DNA of 64,000 bases from Adiantum capillus-veneris (GCA_014529385.2 CM043960.1:74617910-74681909), one strand, 5' to 3'. Positions 21,336 to 32,880 are shown, counted from the stretch's first letter. The notes: generated by a model from the letters alone, not told the origin. Numbers and translations: made by a program.

Positions 21336-21940
21336 TGCTAAAGCTCTAGCCCCCATCATTGGTCTTAAGAGCATGCTATCTACTCGTGTTGGCATTTTTG
21401 CTCGGTGACAAGCATCACACCTTCGAACATATTCTTTGGCATCTGCAAAAAGTGTTGGCCACCATATGCCTGCCATCAAGATTGCTCTTGTGGTGATCTC
21501 ACTAGAAAAGTGACCTCGAGTGAATCCAACATGTGCTTGTTCTATAATCAAAATATAATCGTTTTCATTTCACAAAGACGCAAATGTTGATCTTTACCTC
21601 TCTGATACAATTGGTTCCCAATAAGAGCGTAGTCTCTTGATTCAGTTTCAATTGATCTTTGACGGCGGTTACTCATATCCTCAGAAAATGTTAAACTCGA
21701 TAAGTAAGTAACCAGATAATTACTCCACTTAGGAGCATGCGACATTTGAAACAATGTTACATGAGGAATGGGTGTTTGTTTTTGACATTGAGGGAAATCC
21801 TTTACAAAAGATCTAACATCTCTCCTCATAGTCGGACAAAATACTCGTCTCAAGATTCGTTGCATAGTTTGGTCTTTCGCAAAGTGAAGTCCTACTATGG
21901 TAACATGTGCTTGACTTAGGTACTATAGGTTAATGCATAA
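21330..21940 (-). pseudogene. Two zinc-binding modules and integrase start (C)
   Basis: Reading on the minus strand: HVTIVGLHFAKDQT (two His, spacing 6), then RVFCPTMRRDVRSFVKDFPQ with CQ (second Cys kept, first changed to Phe). After a linker (SRDYALIGNQLYQRGKDQHL) comes HVGFTRGHFSSEITTR (two His), IWWPTLFADAKEY, RRCDACHRAK (both Cys) and MMGARALAK. Each module looks like the H2C2 zinc domain that opens retroviral-type integrases. One such module is usual, but here there are two. The catalytic core that should follow is deleted after ALAK. Confidence 0.75.
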
Positions 21941-22669
21941 GAGAAATACTCCGTCCTGATTTGTTTTGTATAGCCTTCCAGCTAGTAATTGATACATAGC
22001 CGATTGCTCGATTAATTTGATTGTGATAGGAAGTGGTATTTGTGAATCCACTTGAGCTATTGTCATTAATGACACAATGTTTTCCGACCATCTAGGTATC
22101 ATTTCTACGGAGAACAAATAGGAATCTAGTATATCATCGTCTACCCATTTAGGCGACTCCCCTGAAACAATCCTTGACAAATGATCTCCTCGTTGATGTG
22201 TAGTGTCTTTGTTTACAACCACAGTGAAATGAAATTCGAGGAGAATGATGAACCATCTCACTATTCTCCTTGTGCTGTATGGCTTGTTGACCAAATACAA
22301 CGGTTGGTGTTCCACAAAGAACACAAACTTGTTGGCTAATAGGTAATGTTTATACTTTTTAACGGCATAGATCATTCCTAACCCTTCCCTTTGAGTGGCG
22401 GTGTAATTCTTTTCCTGCATGTTCAATTGTCGGCTAGCATAAGAAATAGGAAAGTCAACTTCCTCATCTCCTGGTTGAGCTAGTATATAATCGATAGCAA
22501 AATTGGAAGCATCTACATGTACGTGGAATACCTTATTTCAATCTGGTGCTCTCATTATTGGAGCTGAGGTGAGAGATTGCTCAAGCTTCATGAAGGATTC
22601 TTCACATGCCTCGGTCCACTCAAAGTGTGTAATCAAGCTATACATGAGTTTTGCAATTATAGAATACAT
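21923..22669 (-). pseudogene. RT thumb and RNase H (C)
   Basis: From about 22660 the minus strand reads LMYSLITHFEWTEACEESF, then VFHVHVDASNFAIDYILAQP (first RNase H Asp), NYTATQREGLGMIYAVKKYK and VRWFIILLEFHFTVVVNK ending in GDHLSRI. These are the Athila/Tat-type RNase H blocks, parallel to 59048-59500 of locus E. An acidic stretch WVDDDILDSYLFSVEMIPRW follows, then a linker YQLLAGRLYKTNQDGVFLLC that leads into the first zinc module. One stop (near 22535) interrupts it. Confidence 0.8.
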
Positions 22670-22841
22670 TGAGGCGGTCCGGGGCCGGCAACAAGAAGAG
22701 TGGCCTCTAAGTACTTTTCTAGGGTCCCATGCTGCTCAATTGGGTTGGGGTTGGAAAAAACAGCAAACACACACACAAACCCGCAACCTAACCCTACACA
22801 AATTTGGGGCACCACTTAGTTTTGGATGCGAACTAGGACGC

Positions 22842-22921
<80 letters not shown>

Positions 22922-23806
22922 GGCTGCTTTGAAATGTTCAACAGTGATCAAGCAAACACAATTATATATGTAAGAAAAAGAGGAAAGGGGGAGGGGGTGA
23001 TTGTTGCACTAATACCTTCTTACAAATCTGTCATGACCAATGAAAGTGAGATTAGTATTTGTTCAACATAGATTGAGTAAATTACACCACAATACATCAC
23101 AAGAAAAGCCACCCCAATCATTGTCTTAAAGCCGGGGGAGTCCTCTCCACCCTGTCGCCCTCTTACAGTATGTGGGATTTATGGCTAAATTGATGACAAC
23201 ACCCAGAGACAAGCTATCAAGAACTTTTTAAAAAAAAACACCAAGACACTTACACATCATTGTTGTCCATTACTTCACGTTAGAAGAGAGACAAAGTATC
23301 CAAGCTTACTCCAAATCCACCCTCCTTGATTCAGCAAATGTTGGGCTTACACTAGTAGGAGAAATGATAGATTTCCTACTCTCAATTGAATGATCACTCT
23401 CTCTTACAATGGCATAGAGTTCCCTTGCTAATCACCCCTAATACAACACATGCATATGCATAAGACAATGAGCTTCAACTCAAGAGCTCCTTCTAGAGAG
23501 GTTGAGCTTGGATTCTCAAGCTATAGCATAGTGCTCTTGCTTATGGCTCCCCCCATTTGTGCTAGCTACACCCTCCTTTTATAGAAATTTTGAAGGCTAG
23601 GGTTACTCCTCTAACCATGGTTGGGCTAGATTTTCAACACTTATCTAATTTCTTTTGCTTGGAATTATCAAGAAGTTGGTGTGGATAGATGAAGAAGAGA
23701 GAGAGGAGAGAAGTGGAGGTGATAGGACTTTTCATAGTAGGTTAGTGTTAGTAAATTAGTAGAGTTAGTAATTTTATTGATTTACAAATGGAATTGGATA
23801 TTTACA
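22670..23806 (-). repeat. LTR-like block inserted in the RT of C
   Basis: Ends are TGAGGCGGTCCGGGG on the left and TTTACA on the right (TG...CA form, 1137 bp). It is homologous along its length to 44532-45689. It replaces the RT palm: the sequence before it stops after KVNA and the sequence after it resumes at the thumb, so about 570 bp of RT (judged from locus E) are missing. Flanks (TACAT and ATGGG) are not a target duplication, which fits insertion plus deletion. It carries a long GA microsatellite. Confidence 0.65.
22843..22918. repeat. (GA)n microsatellite
   Basis: About 76 bases of pure GA repeat. The homologous place in the 44.5-45.7 kb copy (near 44690) has only a few units, so it expanded after the copies separated. 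Confidence 0.95.
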
Positions 23807-24256
23807 ATGGGAGTATCCATGTAGGATACAAATATCTGCGTTCACCTTTTTGAGATTAGCACACACTCGTAATTTTCCATTCTTCTTGGGGACTACCACA
23901 ATTGGAGACACCCAATCTGTGTGTTCAATTTTGTAAATGAATTTGGCTTCCTTTAGTTTTTCAATCTCTTCTTTTATCTTCCTTGCAAATGTTTCATTAT
24001 ACGTGTATGGTCTTTGTCTAGTTGGTTTCACATTATCTCTCATGGGTATAGTATGTTGATAGATTTCTAGATCAACACCGTTGAGATCCTTGTAAGACCA
24101 AGCGAAGATATCCCGGTATTCCTTTAACAAGCTTAGCAAAATCTCTTCTTCTTCTTCTTCTGTTAGGTCATTTGCAATGTAAGAAGATCTAGGCTCTTCT
24201 CCTAGTTCAACCAAGTCTATCCTTTTTAGCGTTTTCAAGCCCTTTGTAAGACTCAC
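23807..24256 (-). pseudogene. Reverse transcriptase, N-terminal part (C)
   Basis: The frame begins LTKGLKTLKRIDLVELGEEP, then an acidic EEEEEILLSLLKEYRDIFAW and YKDLNGVDLEIYQHTIPM. Next come RQRPYTYNETFARKIKEEIE and FIYKIEHTDWVSPIVVVPKK, then GKLRVCANLKKVNA. These are the fingers-domain blocks of Athila/Tat-type RT and match 60150-60612 of locus E almost word for word. The frame leaves RT after KVNA, where the LTR-like block has replaced the catalytic core. No YxDD box is left in this element. Confidence 0.85.
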
Positions 24257-24343
24257 CCTGTTTTTGTAGTTCCCTAACAGGTTGTTCGACTATGATTTTG
24301 TGATCTTGGAGAGTATACTTTTTGTAATGGGATGGAACGCTCA

Positions 24344-25560
24344 TTACACCCTTACCATCCTCTTCCGTGGTTTCCATTTTGATTGTGTATATCTCCTTAC
24401 AACCATTTTCAACTCTTGATATTTCATTTTCCGCTCGACGTGAGTCATGAGTGGTTTCTTATTATGTGGGTTTGCTTGAGTACCCTTCCTTGTTTTTCTT
24501 GATGTTTGAGACATTTTTGAGTTTTTGTTTGAAGGATATCTACCAGTTATTTTATCCTTGACACAATCATTTGTATCTATCTGCATAAGGAATTGTGCTC
24601 TACTAGAGACTGATGGCATAGGTCGTGTTTTCATGTTTCTGGTGTCTCTTTTTCGTCTATACCATTTTTGTCTTCTCGATTTTTGGTTTGTAAAGTCAAA
24701 AAGCTTTTCCTCCCCTCCTTTTAAGAGTGGCTTACCTCCCATATGCTCTTTTTCTGACACCGAATCTTCTAAGGTAGCTGAGTGTTCATCTAACTCATTA
24801 GTTGCATCATAATAGAGGTCTGAAAAGACTTGTTGAGATTTCATTAAGTCCTTGGGCTCCTCATCTTTGTCTTCAATGTTGAGGATTGAAATCATTTGGA
24901 TGGGAATTATGTTGTAGCCACCCTCATTGCAAAATTGAGTAGGCATAGACATATTCACACATACATCCATGGTCGCTAAAATTTCAGCCCATTCGAATGG
25001 CTCAAACAAATGCTCAGGAAAGGGTTCAAGTACATAGGTTTCGTCTGTGCAGTCCCTTTCTAGGATACATTCTTCTTGTCTTAAGCTTCCATTTTTTAAA
25101 ACTCCACACATCCAAATAGGAGTGTCTTTGTTTAACCAGGATGGGAGTTTAGTTTCAGCCGAAGAGACTGAATCAAACTCTTGGATGGGTGTTTTCAAGA
25201 CATCTCTATAAGTGTGATCTTTTAGATTTACTCTTGCTATAGATCCCACTTGATTCAAGTACAGATAATTGTTTCCCCAATCTTGGATAAGCTGTACCTG
25301 TCGCATGAAAGTCTTCCCAATATGATTTCATAGTTGAGTTTTTTCCCAAAGTCTACTATGGAAAAAGTGTGTTGATATTCAATTCCACAGGAATTGACTA
25401 TCACTTTTTCAAGCAGCCCTAATGGTCTCTCAATGTGTCCGTCGGCCAATTGTAATTTCATTCAAGTTTATCTAATAGCTGGCTGTCCCCAGGATTTCCA
25501 TACTGCTTTAGTGGCTATGGCTATGCCACATCCACTATCCAGTATCGCCATGGTTTCAAT
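24344..25560 (-). pseudogene. Retropepsin and following linker (C)
   Basis: On the minus strand at about 25555-25500 the text AILDSGCGIAIATKAVWKSW contains the aspartic protease motif D-S-G. It is followed by a frame (25461-25255) with VNSCGIEYQHTFSIVDFGKK and YEIILGR, the second half of the retropepsin fold. The frame 25306-24344 (320 codons) continues with a poorly conserved acidic then basic linker (KQEECILERDCTDETYVLEP, QKWYRRKRDTRN). The protease would process Gag and Pol. Frame changes at 25490 and 25300 disable it. Confidence 0.75.
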
Positions 25561-25662
25561 GTCATTATATTTCACGGGGAGGGTGGTGTTTCCTTGCTCT
25601 CCTCATAATATTCTCCACCAACTTTGTTCATGGGAACTGATCGAATCTCTTTGTTGTCCATT

Positions 25663-26930
25663 TCATTTTTCAAATTCTCCAATTTTTTTTGAGATTAACC
25701 CCGTTATCCCCACCTTCTCTAGGGTTTTTTGTAAATTATTCCATAAGTATGGTCTAAGTTTTAAGAGTTCTCCCAAGGTAAGCGTGAATTGGAGGGGTGT
25801 AGACATGATTGAATGAATGTTGTCTACTTCTAGTTTCTGTTTAGCTCTTCTTACTTGAGTGGTCTTACACACGATGGATTCATATTCGTTAGCTCCCACG
25901 TAAGAAGGTAATGTTTTTAAGGTCAATGGTTTCGACATTCCTGAAGCTTTAGATCTGCAATCCCCGTACAAGGATTGTACCTCCATGTTCATACCAGAAG
26001 ATAGGTTATCCAACCAGACTTCCTCTATAGGAGCTGACTTTAGAGTTAGGCTTCCATCAGTGATCTCTCTCACTTTTTCCCATAAGTGTCCTGGCCAGTC
26101 TTCCTCTACGAATGGAATTCCGTCTAACGCATCTTCGTTGTCAGGCACTATAAGTGGCTCTTTTGTTTCAAGGTGGGGTTCTGTCACCACATTGTATTTT
26201 TCTTTAGTGTCTCTTACCACAAGCTCTTCAGGTTTTGCGATACTTTCAAGCTTGGGTTTTTGTTGTTCTAGCATTTCTTGCGTGATTCTTATCAAATTTT
26301 GATAAGCTTCCAGCTTAGCTGCTTCCATGTTTGGAGAAGGATAGTTTTTCCATTTGTTTTCCATGTTTTGGCATGCTTTAAGTCCTTGGTAGGCTTCCAA
26401 GGCGGCATTAATAGGCTCAAAAATTTTATCAACCAGAATGGATCCTCTAGATTTCACGGTTGTTTCCTTGAATTCACTGCCAGTTTCTTTCAACTTTTCC
26501 TGGGCTAGCTTCTTTGCTTTCTCTTCGATTTCAACCCATTGTTTCTGTTTTCTCATCTCATATCTTTTGCTTCTGCTCCTTTTGATTCTTTGAGAAGAAA
26601 ATTTTGTATTTCCTGAATCATCAAAGGAGTTGTGTTTCTTTTTCTTTGCCTGGGCTCTAGTGATTACCTTGATTGGAACAATCAGTTCACTCTCTGACGA
26701 GCTACTAGGCATCACTTGGACTACGTTTACTATGATTTTTTCCTTGTTCAAAGGATTTTTAGGACAATATTCCGGAAAGTGTCCTCCCTTTTTGCAACAT
26801 TGTATGCAATAGTCTTCAATTGGTTTGAGGTTTTTGTCAAGCTATAGACATTCGTTTTTCCAATGGTCATCAACACCACAATTATGACAGTTTCTTGTTC
26901 TCGGCTTCAGCATGGGTCTTCCCATGGGAT
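25663..26930 (-). pseudogene. Gag C-terminus with two zinc knuckles (C)
   Basis: Around 26905-26780 the minus strand encodes CHNCGVDDHWKNEC (CX2CX4HX4C) and, after a stop, CIQCCKKGGHFPEYC (CX2CX5HX4C, one residue longer than the usual knuckle). The open frame 26751-25663 (362 codons) then has a Lys/Arg-rich stretch and a helical region (EKAKKLAQEKLKETGSEFKE). It ends with STPLQFTLTLGELLKLRPYL before the protease. Locus E has the same order (62490-63224, then 61990-62430, then LSELLRL). Confidence 0.8.
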
Positions 26931-27322
26931 ACCTTGATTAGCTACATAATACATTGGTGTGAGATCTGGTGGAGCATAAGTCATGATTTTTTCCAGTGGT
27001 GGTGGATGTGGATTATAAAAATCACCTTCTACCATTACTGTAGATGACTAGGCTTTACATAGGGTGTAACATGCACTAATGCTTGTTCATCTACGACTCC
27101 TTCAGAGTACATGTACTTTACAGACACTACATTATGTCTTGGATATGGAGGTTATTGTCCCAACACAAGTTGAGGTCTTTCCATACCCATTGGTGGTCTT
27201 TGAGCTTGGGCCATATTAGGCTGATATCTATACATGGGTTGTCCTTGTGGCCTCATGAGCACATACTAAATATTTCCATCATACTTTGGTCTGAAGTAGC
27301 ACTCACAGGTCTCATGGTTGGT

Positions 27323-28063
27323 CTATTTATCCTCAATTGCACACCATTTTTGTGGCCTAACTAGTTGTCCTTGTTGAGGTATCCCTTGTCCTGGTCCTCT
27401 CATAGGTTCTTTTTGCATGTTGTTCATTATGTCGTTCATCCTTTTTTGCATATCTTCTATGGATGAGAGTGGTGCTGCTACAACAGTTCCCACTTGTGCT
27501 GGTTTTGTGGATAATGTTTTCTTGCTTTGGTTGTCCTTAGGGATATCTTCTTTGTTGAAGATCTCACAATTGTCTCCTAAGTTGATAGCATCTAACACAC
27601 ACTCTTCTAGGGTTATATGCTTTTCACTATAGAGCATAGCATGAAGTTCTTTTTTTAGCAGTCCCTCTAGAAAAAAAGATATAAGTCGTTCTTCTGCAGG
27701 TATCTCTGGCCCTGGGCATCTGGCAATGTGTTGTCTCATTAAAGTCGCACAATCCCTAATAGACTCACCATGTTTCTATTTAAAGCTGTAAATTTGAGCT
27801 ACCGTATTATGTTTGATCCCCATTTTGGCACAACTAGCTACAAATCCTTGAGCTAATGTGTTCAAGTCCATGATTGACCTTGGTGGGATGTTTTTGAACC
27901 ATGTCAATGCTTTTCTTTCTAATGTCATTCCAAACCCCTCGAATTGAGTATGGAAATCAAATATAGGCTCTGCTCTTAGCACTTGCTCACAGCTTGCTAA
28001 GTGGTCGTATGGATCCCCTGATCCACTATATTTTCTGACCCATTTTTGAAAATCAACTTTCGG
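27323..28063 (-). pseudogene. Gag capsid-like domain (C)
   Basis: Frames 27982-27776 and 27739-27323 carry GFGMTLERKALTWFKNIPPR, LNTLAQGFVASCAKMGIKHN, and MRQHIARCPGPEIPAEERLI with LLKKELHAMLYSEKHI. The pattern of an aromatic-rich WF block followed by a helical bundle is that of the plant retrotransposon Gag domain. It matches RGIAHNTVSQIHKFKQKDGE and FCPMEELPTQSRLMLIFIQG of locus E. A frame change at about 27770 splits it. Confidence 0.8.
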
Positions 28064-29024
28064 TCACCGTGTAGCTGGTTCTGTTTCAAGTTCTTCAAAC
28101 CAGCTTGTTGGAAATAGTGTCTCATGTAGCCCTAGACTGGCCTTAGTGTCACCTGGTTTTCTACGTGATGAGGTGGTTTCTGGTTTCTTTACATTACTCT
28201 CAGATGATCTCTCATGGTATTTATCTCTTGGAATTGTTTCTGGTCCTTGTCCCAATATCCAATCCCGTATGGAATACTCTTGGTATTTGGTTTGTTCTAC
28301 CTCCTCAGGAGTCATCATAACAAAGTTGTTGTTATAACAATATCTAAACCGGTAGGTTGGTAGGTCTGCTGATCCCTTATCTTTGATGTTGAAGATATAG
28401 ATGATCTTCATGGCCGTTAGTTGTCTTGGTTTGGCATGTGCAATCCACAGAAGATCTTTTATGTTTCTATCCTCCCAACAATAGACTCCGATCCTAGGAT
28501 TGTCCATACTAATCCGTTTCAAAGGCTTCAAATCTACTTGATTGTATCCCTTGAATTTTAAATTTGGTGGTCCTTCTTTTGCTAACATATGTGGGATTAT
28601 GGTGTTTATTTCTAACCCCCATTTGTCTACCACATCAGGGTTTTCGACCTGTACATACTGAGTTCCATTTCTTTCCATGTACCATTTTCCTTTTTTGTTT
28701 GCCCTAATCTCTTCTTCGAACTCAATACCATTGTCATCAATGTGAATAGCATACTCCTTGTTAGGGTCCAAGTAAACCTGGGCTCCATGACGGTTAGTCT
28801 TGTAAAAAGGAGAGTATATACTTATAGCGCATTGTCCTTCCTGTTTTCGAGTGAGTCGAGTAAGAAGAAATTTCGGATGTTGAGTCTGAAAAAGTGTGTG
28901 AGACTTCTTCAAGAATTGTGTGCAAGAAATTGCTTTGATTCATGCTTTCTTCCATGGATACTCTACTCGAGGTTTCTCCGAGTATGCCTTGATTTCGTAG
29001 TACACGACCAGATCTAAGGTTCAT
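28064..29024 (-). pseudogene. Gag N-terminal extension (C)
   Basis: A start codon at 29024 opens MNLRSGRVLRNQGILGETSS, a start often seen in plant Ty3/gypsy Gag proteins. It overlaps the open frame 28912-28064 (282 codons), which carries QVYLDPNKEYAIHIDDNGIE, NKKGKWYMERNGTQYVQVEN and RIGVYCWEDRNIKDLLWIAH. This part, before the capsid-like domain, is about 300 residues long. I recognise no known domain in it. Its length is unusual next to chromovirus Gag (compare locus B). Confidence 0.65.
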
Positions 29025-30970
29025 ATAGACTTATGAAGCCCTGGATAGAGTACTTACCTTTGGATTGACTTGTCATCAATTAGCACTTGATTTGATTGCA
29101 ACTTTCTATCAAGCAACTGATTCCTCGTCTGCAACCTGATTCCTATAAAAATTTGATCAAGTTAGCTATTCTTGTATAAAGACAGTAGAGTTTTTGCTAA
29201 CTCTTGTGATTGGTCTCTAGGTATCACTTCAAATCGAGCTATGGGATTCAAAATTTGACTTTCTTTAGCAAAAAATCAAAGGTTTAACTTGCAACATGGA
29301 AACTGAGTGAACATGTACCAATTTTGACCCGATTGAACCCAAAATTATCAGGTGGCTTTATATTATGTTGGTCTAACACTGTATACGTTCAAAAGTCAAA
29401 ATTGATGTCTGTGGATAGTAGAAGTAAATAATCGTGAGTATTTACTTTTGTCAGTTTTTTGCACTTTTTTGATTGGTTTGGCAAGTATACAACTTTTGAA
29501 AGTCCTTGGACAAGTTTGGACAAATTTTGACCAAGTTTATCAACTGTTTTGTGTCTGCAGACTCTGATTTTGAGAATCTGGCTCAAGTCTCACTATTGTG
29601 ATCCAAATTTCACCAAAATTGATTTGTGAAGTCTACTTGATATGCTTGACCTTGTGGTATACTCAAACTTGCAAATTTCTCAAGTTTTGAAGCAGATGTA
29701 AATAATCGCGATTATTTACTCCAGCTATATTTGTACAACTTTTTGCCCCAACTTTGACACAGATCTGTTAAGCACCTTAAGTTAAGGTCACTAGGTAGGT
29801 TTCATCAAGTTTGGATGATTTTTGGTCAAATGGTCATTAATTATATGTCCGCAGACTAACTTTGCAAATTGGGTCACAATTTTCAATCGAGTGATCCAAA
29901 TCTTACCAAATTTGGTTTGTGGGCTTATTACAATATGGTACAACTAGTGGTATGTTGACTTGGTCAAAAAAATTGAAAAATGAGACAAATGTAAATAATC
30001 ACGATTATTTATAACAACTGATAAATTTTTACATCTTTTTGGTCAACTGAACATGTACACATGTTTATCACATCAATATGAGCCCATGATTCAATTTTCA
30101 ACAAGTTTGGACAAATGTTTCTCCAATTTACACTCAAGATTCAAAAAGTTAGTACAAACTTTAGTTTTTACCCAGTTTTTTGTCAGTTTGGTTACTCAAA
30201 TCTCCCGGGCCTTTACAAAAGTTGTTTGTACACATGCAATGAGTCAATGGTATGAACCTTGGTCAATTTAGAGCAGAAAGTTAATAATTGCGATTATTAA
30301 CTTCAGGCTTGAAATGAGCACTTTTTTGTAATTTTTTCAAAGACAGTCTTTATATGAGCTATTTTAAGCCTATGAATCAAGTCAAAACTTAATTTGGCCT
30401 AAAATGTCAAGAAAAGTAAATAATCTGAGTTTTGGCCAACTCTTGAAATTTTTACCTCGGAGTGTCTTTGAGCTTACCAACTGGTTCAGACAACTTTTAA
30501 GCTTACTCTCCAGTTGAATTGAGTGTTTCAAGTCTTTTCGAGCTATTTCTAGCCGTAGACCCAAAATTCTGCAACTTTCAATAATAACTCACACTTGATT
30601 ATTTCAGAGAGAGCAATGTTCTGAAATCCACCTCGGATCCTACTTACCCTACTCTTAGATTCTCATGCAATGGGGTTGTGGAAAGTGTCCACAAACACTT
30701 GTTTTCTTGTTTTTTATGCTTTTCTGAGCACTGATCTTAAGACTTGTCTCGTCTACCAATCATTCTCAGAATCCTAATCTAATACTACAACCCTACAATC
30801 CTAAAGGCACTCAGCAAGTACAATTACTTCCAAGCTACCTCTACACAACAAAAAGTAACAATCTTAAGCTATGCAGTTTCTAAAAGAAAGTTTTGAACTC
30901 TAGGCGAACCTAGAGGAAGTTAAAGGATAACTTCACAAAACGCTCGTGTTTTTCCCTAGTTTAGGTCTCT
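29025..30970 (-). promoter_or_regulatory. Gag leader of C with spaced palindromes
   Basis: A long untranslated leader between primer site and gag. Four 22-bp palindrome sites and one half site lie 274-293 bases apart (the half site is 136 bases beyond the last full one). On the minus strand, donor-like splice signals occur near 30650 (GTAGGGTAAGTAGG) and just before the gag start (AAAGGTAAGTAC near 29053). Short open frames here are not supported. Confidence 0.75.
29424..30301. repeat. Palindrome array, gag leader of C
   Basis: Sites at 29424-29445, 29698-29719, 29991-30012 and 30280-30301, plus a half site at 30416. The second is a perfect palindrome with arms GTAAATAATCG. The fourth has changed arms on both sides together (GTTAATAAT and ATTATTAAC). 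This paired change keeps the symmetry and suggests that the palindrome itself matters. Confidence 0.9.
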
Positions 30971-30993
30971 TCGATCCTCGGCAGCGGTCCAAA
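30971..30993 (-). promoter_or_regulatory. Primer binding site, tRNA-Asp type (C)
   Basis: Directly inside the LTR, the minus strand reads TTGGACCGCTGCCGAGGATC. From memory, the plant tRNA-Asp site is TGGCGCCGTTGCCGGGGATC, which agrees at about 15 of 20 positions. Athila elements are known to use tRNA-Asp. Confidence 0.65.
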
Positions 30994-31997
30994 TGTAGGA
31001 CACATGTCTAACCTCACCATCCTATCTTATTATAGTATTAGCAAGAACCACGATTAAAATGTCAATCCATGGGACGAAGCTAAGTCGACTAGTTCATATA
31101 GGCTACAAGAGGGTGTCAATCTCTCGAAAAAAAACTAATAACTTGCATCTAACTCAGGCTACACTCAAGTGACTGAAATCACCAAAAGCCAATCACTCAT
31201 TGGCAAACGAATCACATCTGTTACATCATCAGATGATATTCAAACGTAACCAAACTTCTAGGACAAGTTCATATGACCTAAGTACAGATGCTTATAATCT
31301 CAAATCCCACTTTAGGTCAAGTTCCAAAATCGCAATTATTAACAGCAGTGGATTTTTGGCCTAGTCGTTTTCGACCAGAATGCATCTAAATGCTTAGCAA
31401 TGATATCTCAATATCCACCTATGCTTAGTTTTTGATTTGAAAGTGTAAATTCCTAGTTATGATGAAATTAGGCCACGGGTCGGCGATGCCAAAAGCTACA
31501 AAATACTGTGAACTGCTTACATCAATGCGTAGAGCTCTTACCTACGGTTGCAATGCAACAAACAAAACTGCAATGTGACAACCGGGGAGGGAGTAGGAAG
31601 CATGAGAAGGAGAGGAGTGAGCGTCGTTAGCTCACACTGTGTATTTCTTATCCAAAAACTTATATACCAGGGAGGGAGTAGGAAGAATGCAAAGGAGAGG
31701 AGTGAGTGTCGTTAGCTCATGCTGTGTATTTCTTATCCAAAAACTTATATAAAACTTACAAAAATTGGCTTTTATACCTTAGCCACGGTTTTTGGGTGGT
31801 CAAAACTAATAATCAGGAGTTCTACCAAAGATGGGAAATGACTGGCTGATACAATCTGGAAGCTTGTAGCCTCGGCTCATTAATTACAGAGGTTATCCGA
31901 GAAAATAGGAGTTACAATATTCCCGATTTATCAAAATAATAAATGTTTTACAAAGAGAACTCCAAAAAATGGTGTCCGTGTTAGCTTACTGCTAACA
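30994..31997 (-). repeat. 5' LTR of C
   Basis: Read on the minus strand it starts TGTTAGCAGTAAGCTAACAC and ends ACATGTGTCCTACA, 1004 bp. It carries an internal diverged duplication: two copies of a segment with TATAAGTTTTTGGATAAG and TTCCTACTCCCTCCC near 31610-31755. It also has a half palindrome ATCGCAATTATTAAC at about 31329-31343, matching the leader palindromes. The ends match the locus A LTR. Confidence 0.85.
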
Positions 31998-32300
31998 GCT
32001 CATCAAGATGATCTCAAGGAACACAATAAGTTATATTGTAAACAAGTCTTCTGTCATGGAAGAACCTATAATACAAATGCCTATGGGAGGGGGGACTGGC
32101 TCCAACTAATCCGGTCTTCTATTGGTGTCAATTTCTCTAAACTCTCACTCTGTTTTACAAGTATTGTTTAGTCCATGTTAATGAAGTAATGTGTTAGTGT
32201 TGCTCTCTCCATCCAAGCACTCTTTTTTTCATTCTACATCTACACACAAAGGAATGCTCAAGGAAATGCTTAATACGTTATTCTCTTGAATCCGCTCCAA
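31998..32300. other. Spacer between C and D
   Basis: No recognisable gene, repeat or RNA. It is the flank of the C LTR and the truncated left side of chromovirus D. Confidence 0.5.
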
Positions 32301-32880
32301 ATGAAGTTAAAAGGATAATTCTATTACAGATGGTACATACTGCATGTGTGGACACCATCGAGCACTAAACCATATCACTATAAAAAACAAACTTTCCATG
32401 CCTTGGGTAGAAGATATGTTTGATAAGCTAAAAGGCTCTACCTCCTTAAAAGTAGGATTGACATTAAAAAGTGGATAAAGATATCCTAAAGACCTCGTTT
32501 CGCACAATTTTTGGTCGTTATGAACATCTAGTCATGCCTTTTGGTTTGACCAATGCACCAACCACGTTCAATTAATTAATGGAGAAAATATTTAGACCCT
32601 ATTGCAAATTCACTGGAGCTTTCTTTGATGATATCATTATCTACTCCAAATCATTGGAGCAACACAAGCAACATCTTCAAGTGATTTTTCAAGCACTAAG
32701 GGAGGACAAGTTTTTTCTCAATCAAAAGAAAAGTAAATTTTTCCTTCAAGAGATTCAATACTTAGGTCATATTATCTCTCAAGATGGTATCCGAATGGAT
32801 CTATCAAAATTGGAGGTAATAAAAGCATGGCCTAATCCAAGGAATCTACATGAGCGAAGAAGTTTTATATAGGTGCATAA
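32301..32880 (+). pseudogene. Reverse transcriptase fragment (D)
   Basis: Broken frames give RALNHITIKN-like text near 32360, [16 protein letters not shown] at 32527-32575, then the open frame 32579-32872. This frame starts at MEKIFRPYCKFTGAFFDDII and runs through KKSKFFLQEIQYLGHIISQD. The catalytic FFDD box is single here, unlike in B where it is duplicated. Stops upstream (TTAATTAATGG near 32570) make it inactive. Confidence 0.85.

Larger units (their letters stand above)
16800..31997 (-). mobile_element. Locus C: giant Athila/Tat-like Ty3/gypsy element
   Basis: On the minus strand from 31997 the order is: LTR, tRNA-Asp-like primer site, leader with palindromes, gag, zinc knuckles, retropepsin, RT start, an inserted LTR-like block, RNase H, two zinc modules, tail, internal purine tract, second leader with the same palindromes, and second coding unit. 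The block ends at about 16.8 kb, where unassigned sequence breaks the coiled coil. The Asp-type primer site, the gag start MNLRSGR and the FIYKIEHTDWVSPIVVVPKK RT block point to the Athila/Tat (OTA) branch. Its RT core, most of its integrase and its 3' end are lost. Confidence 0.8.
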
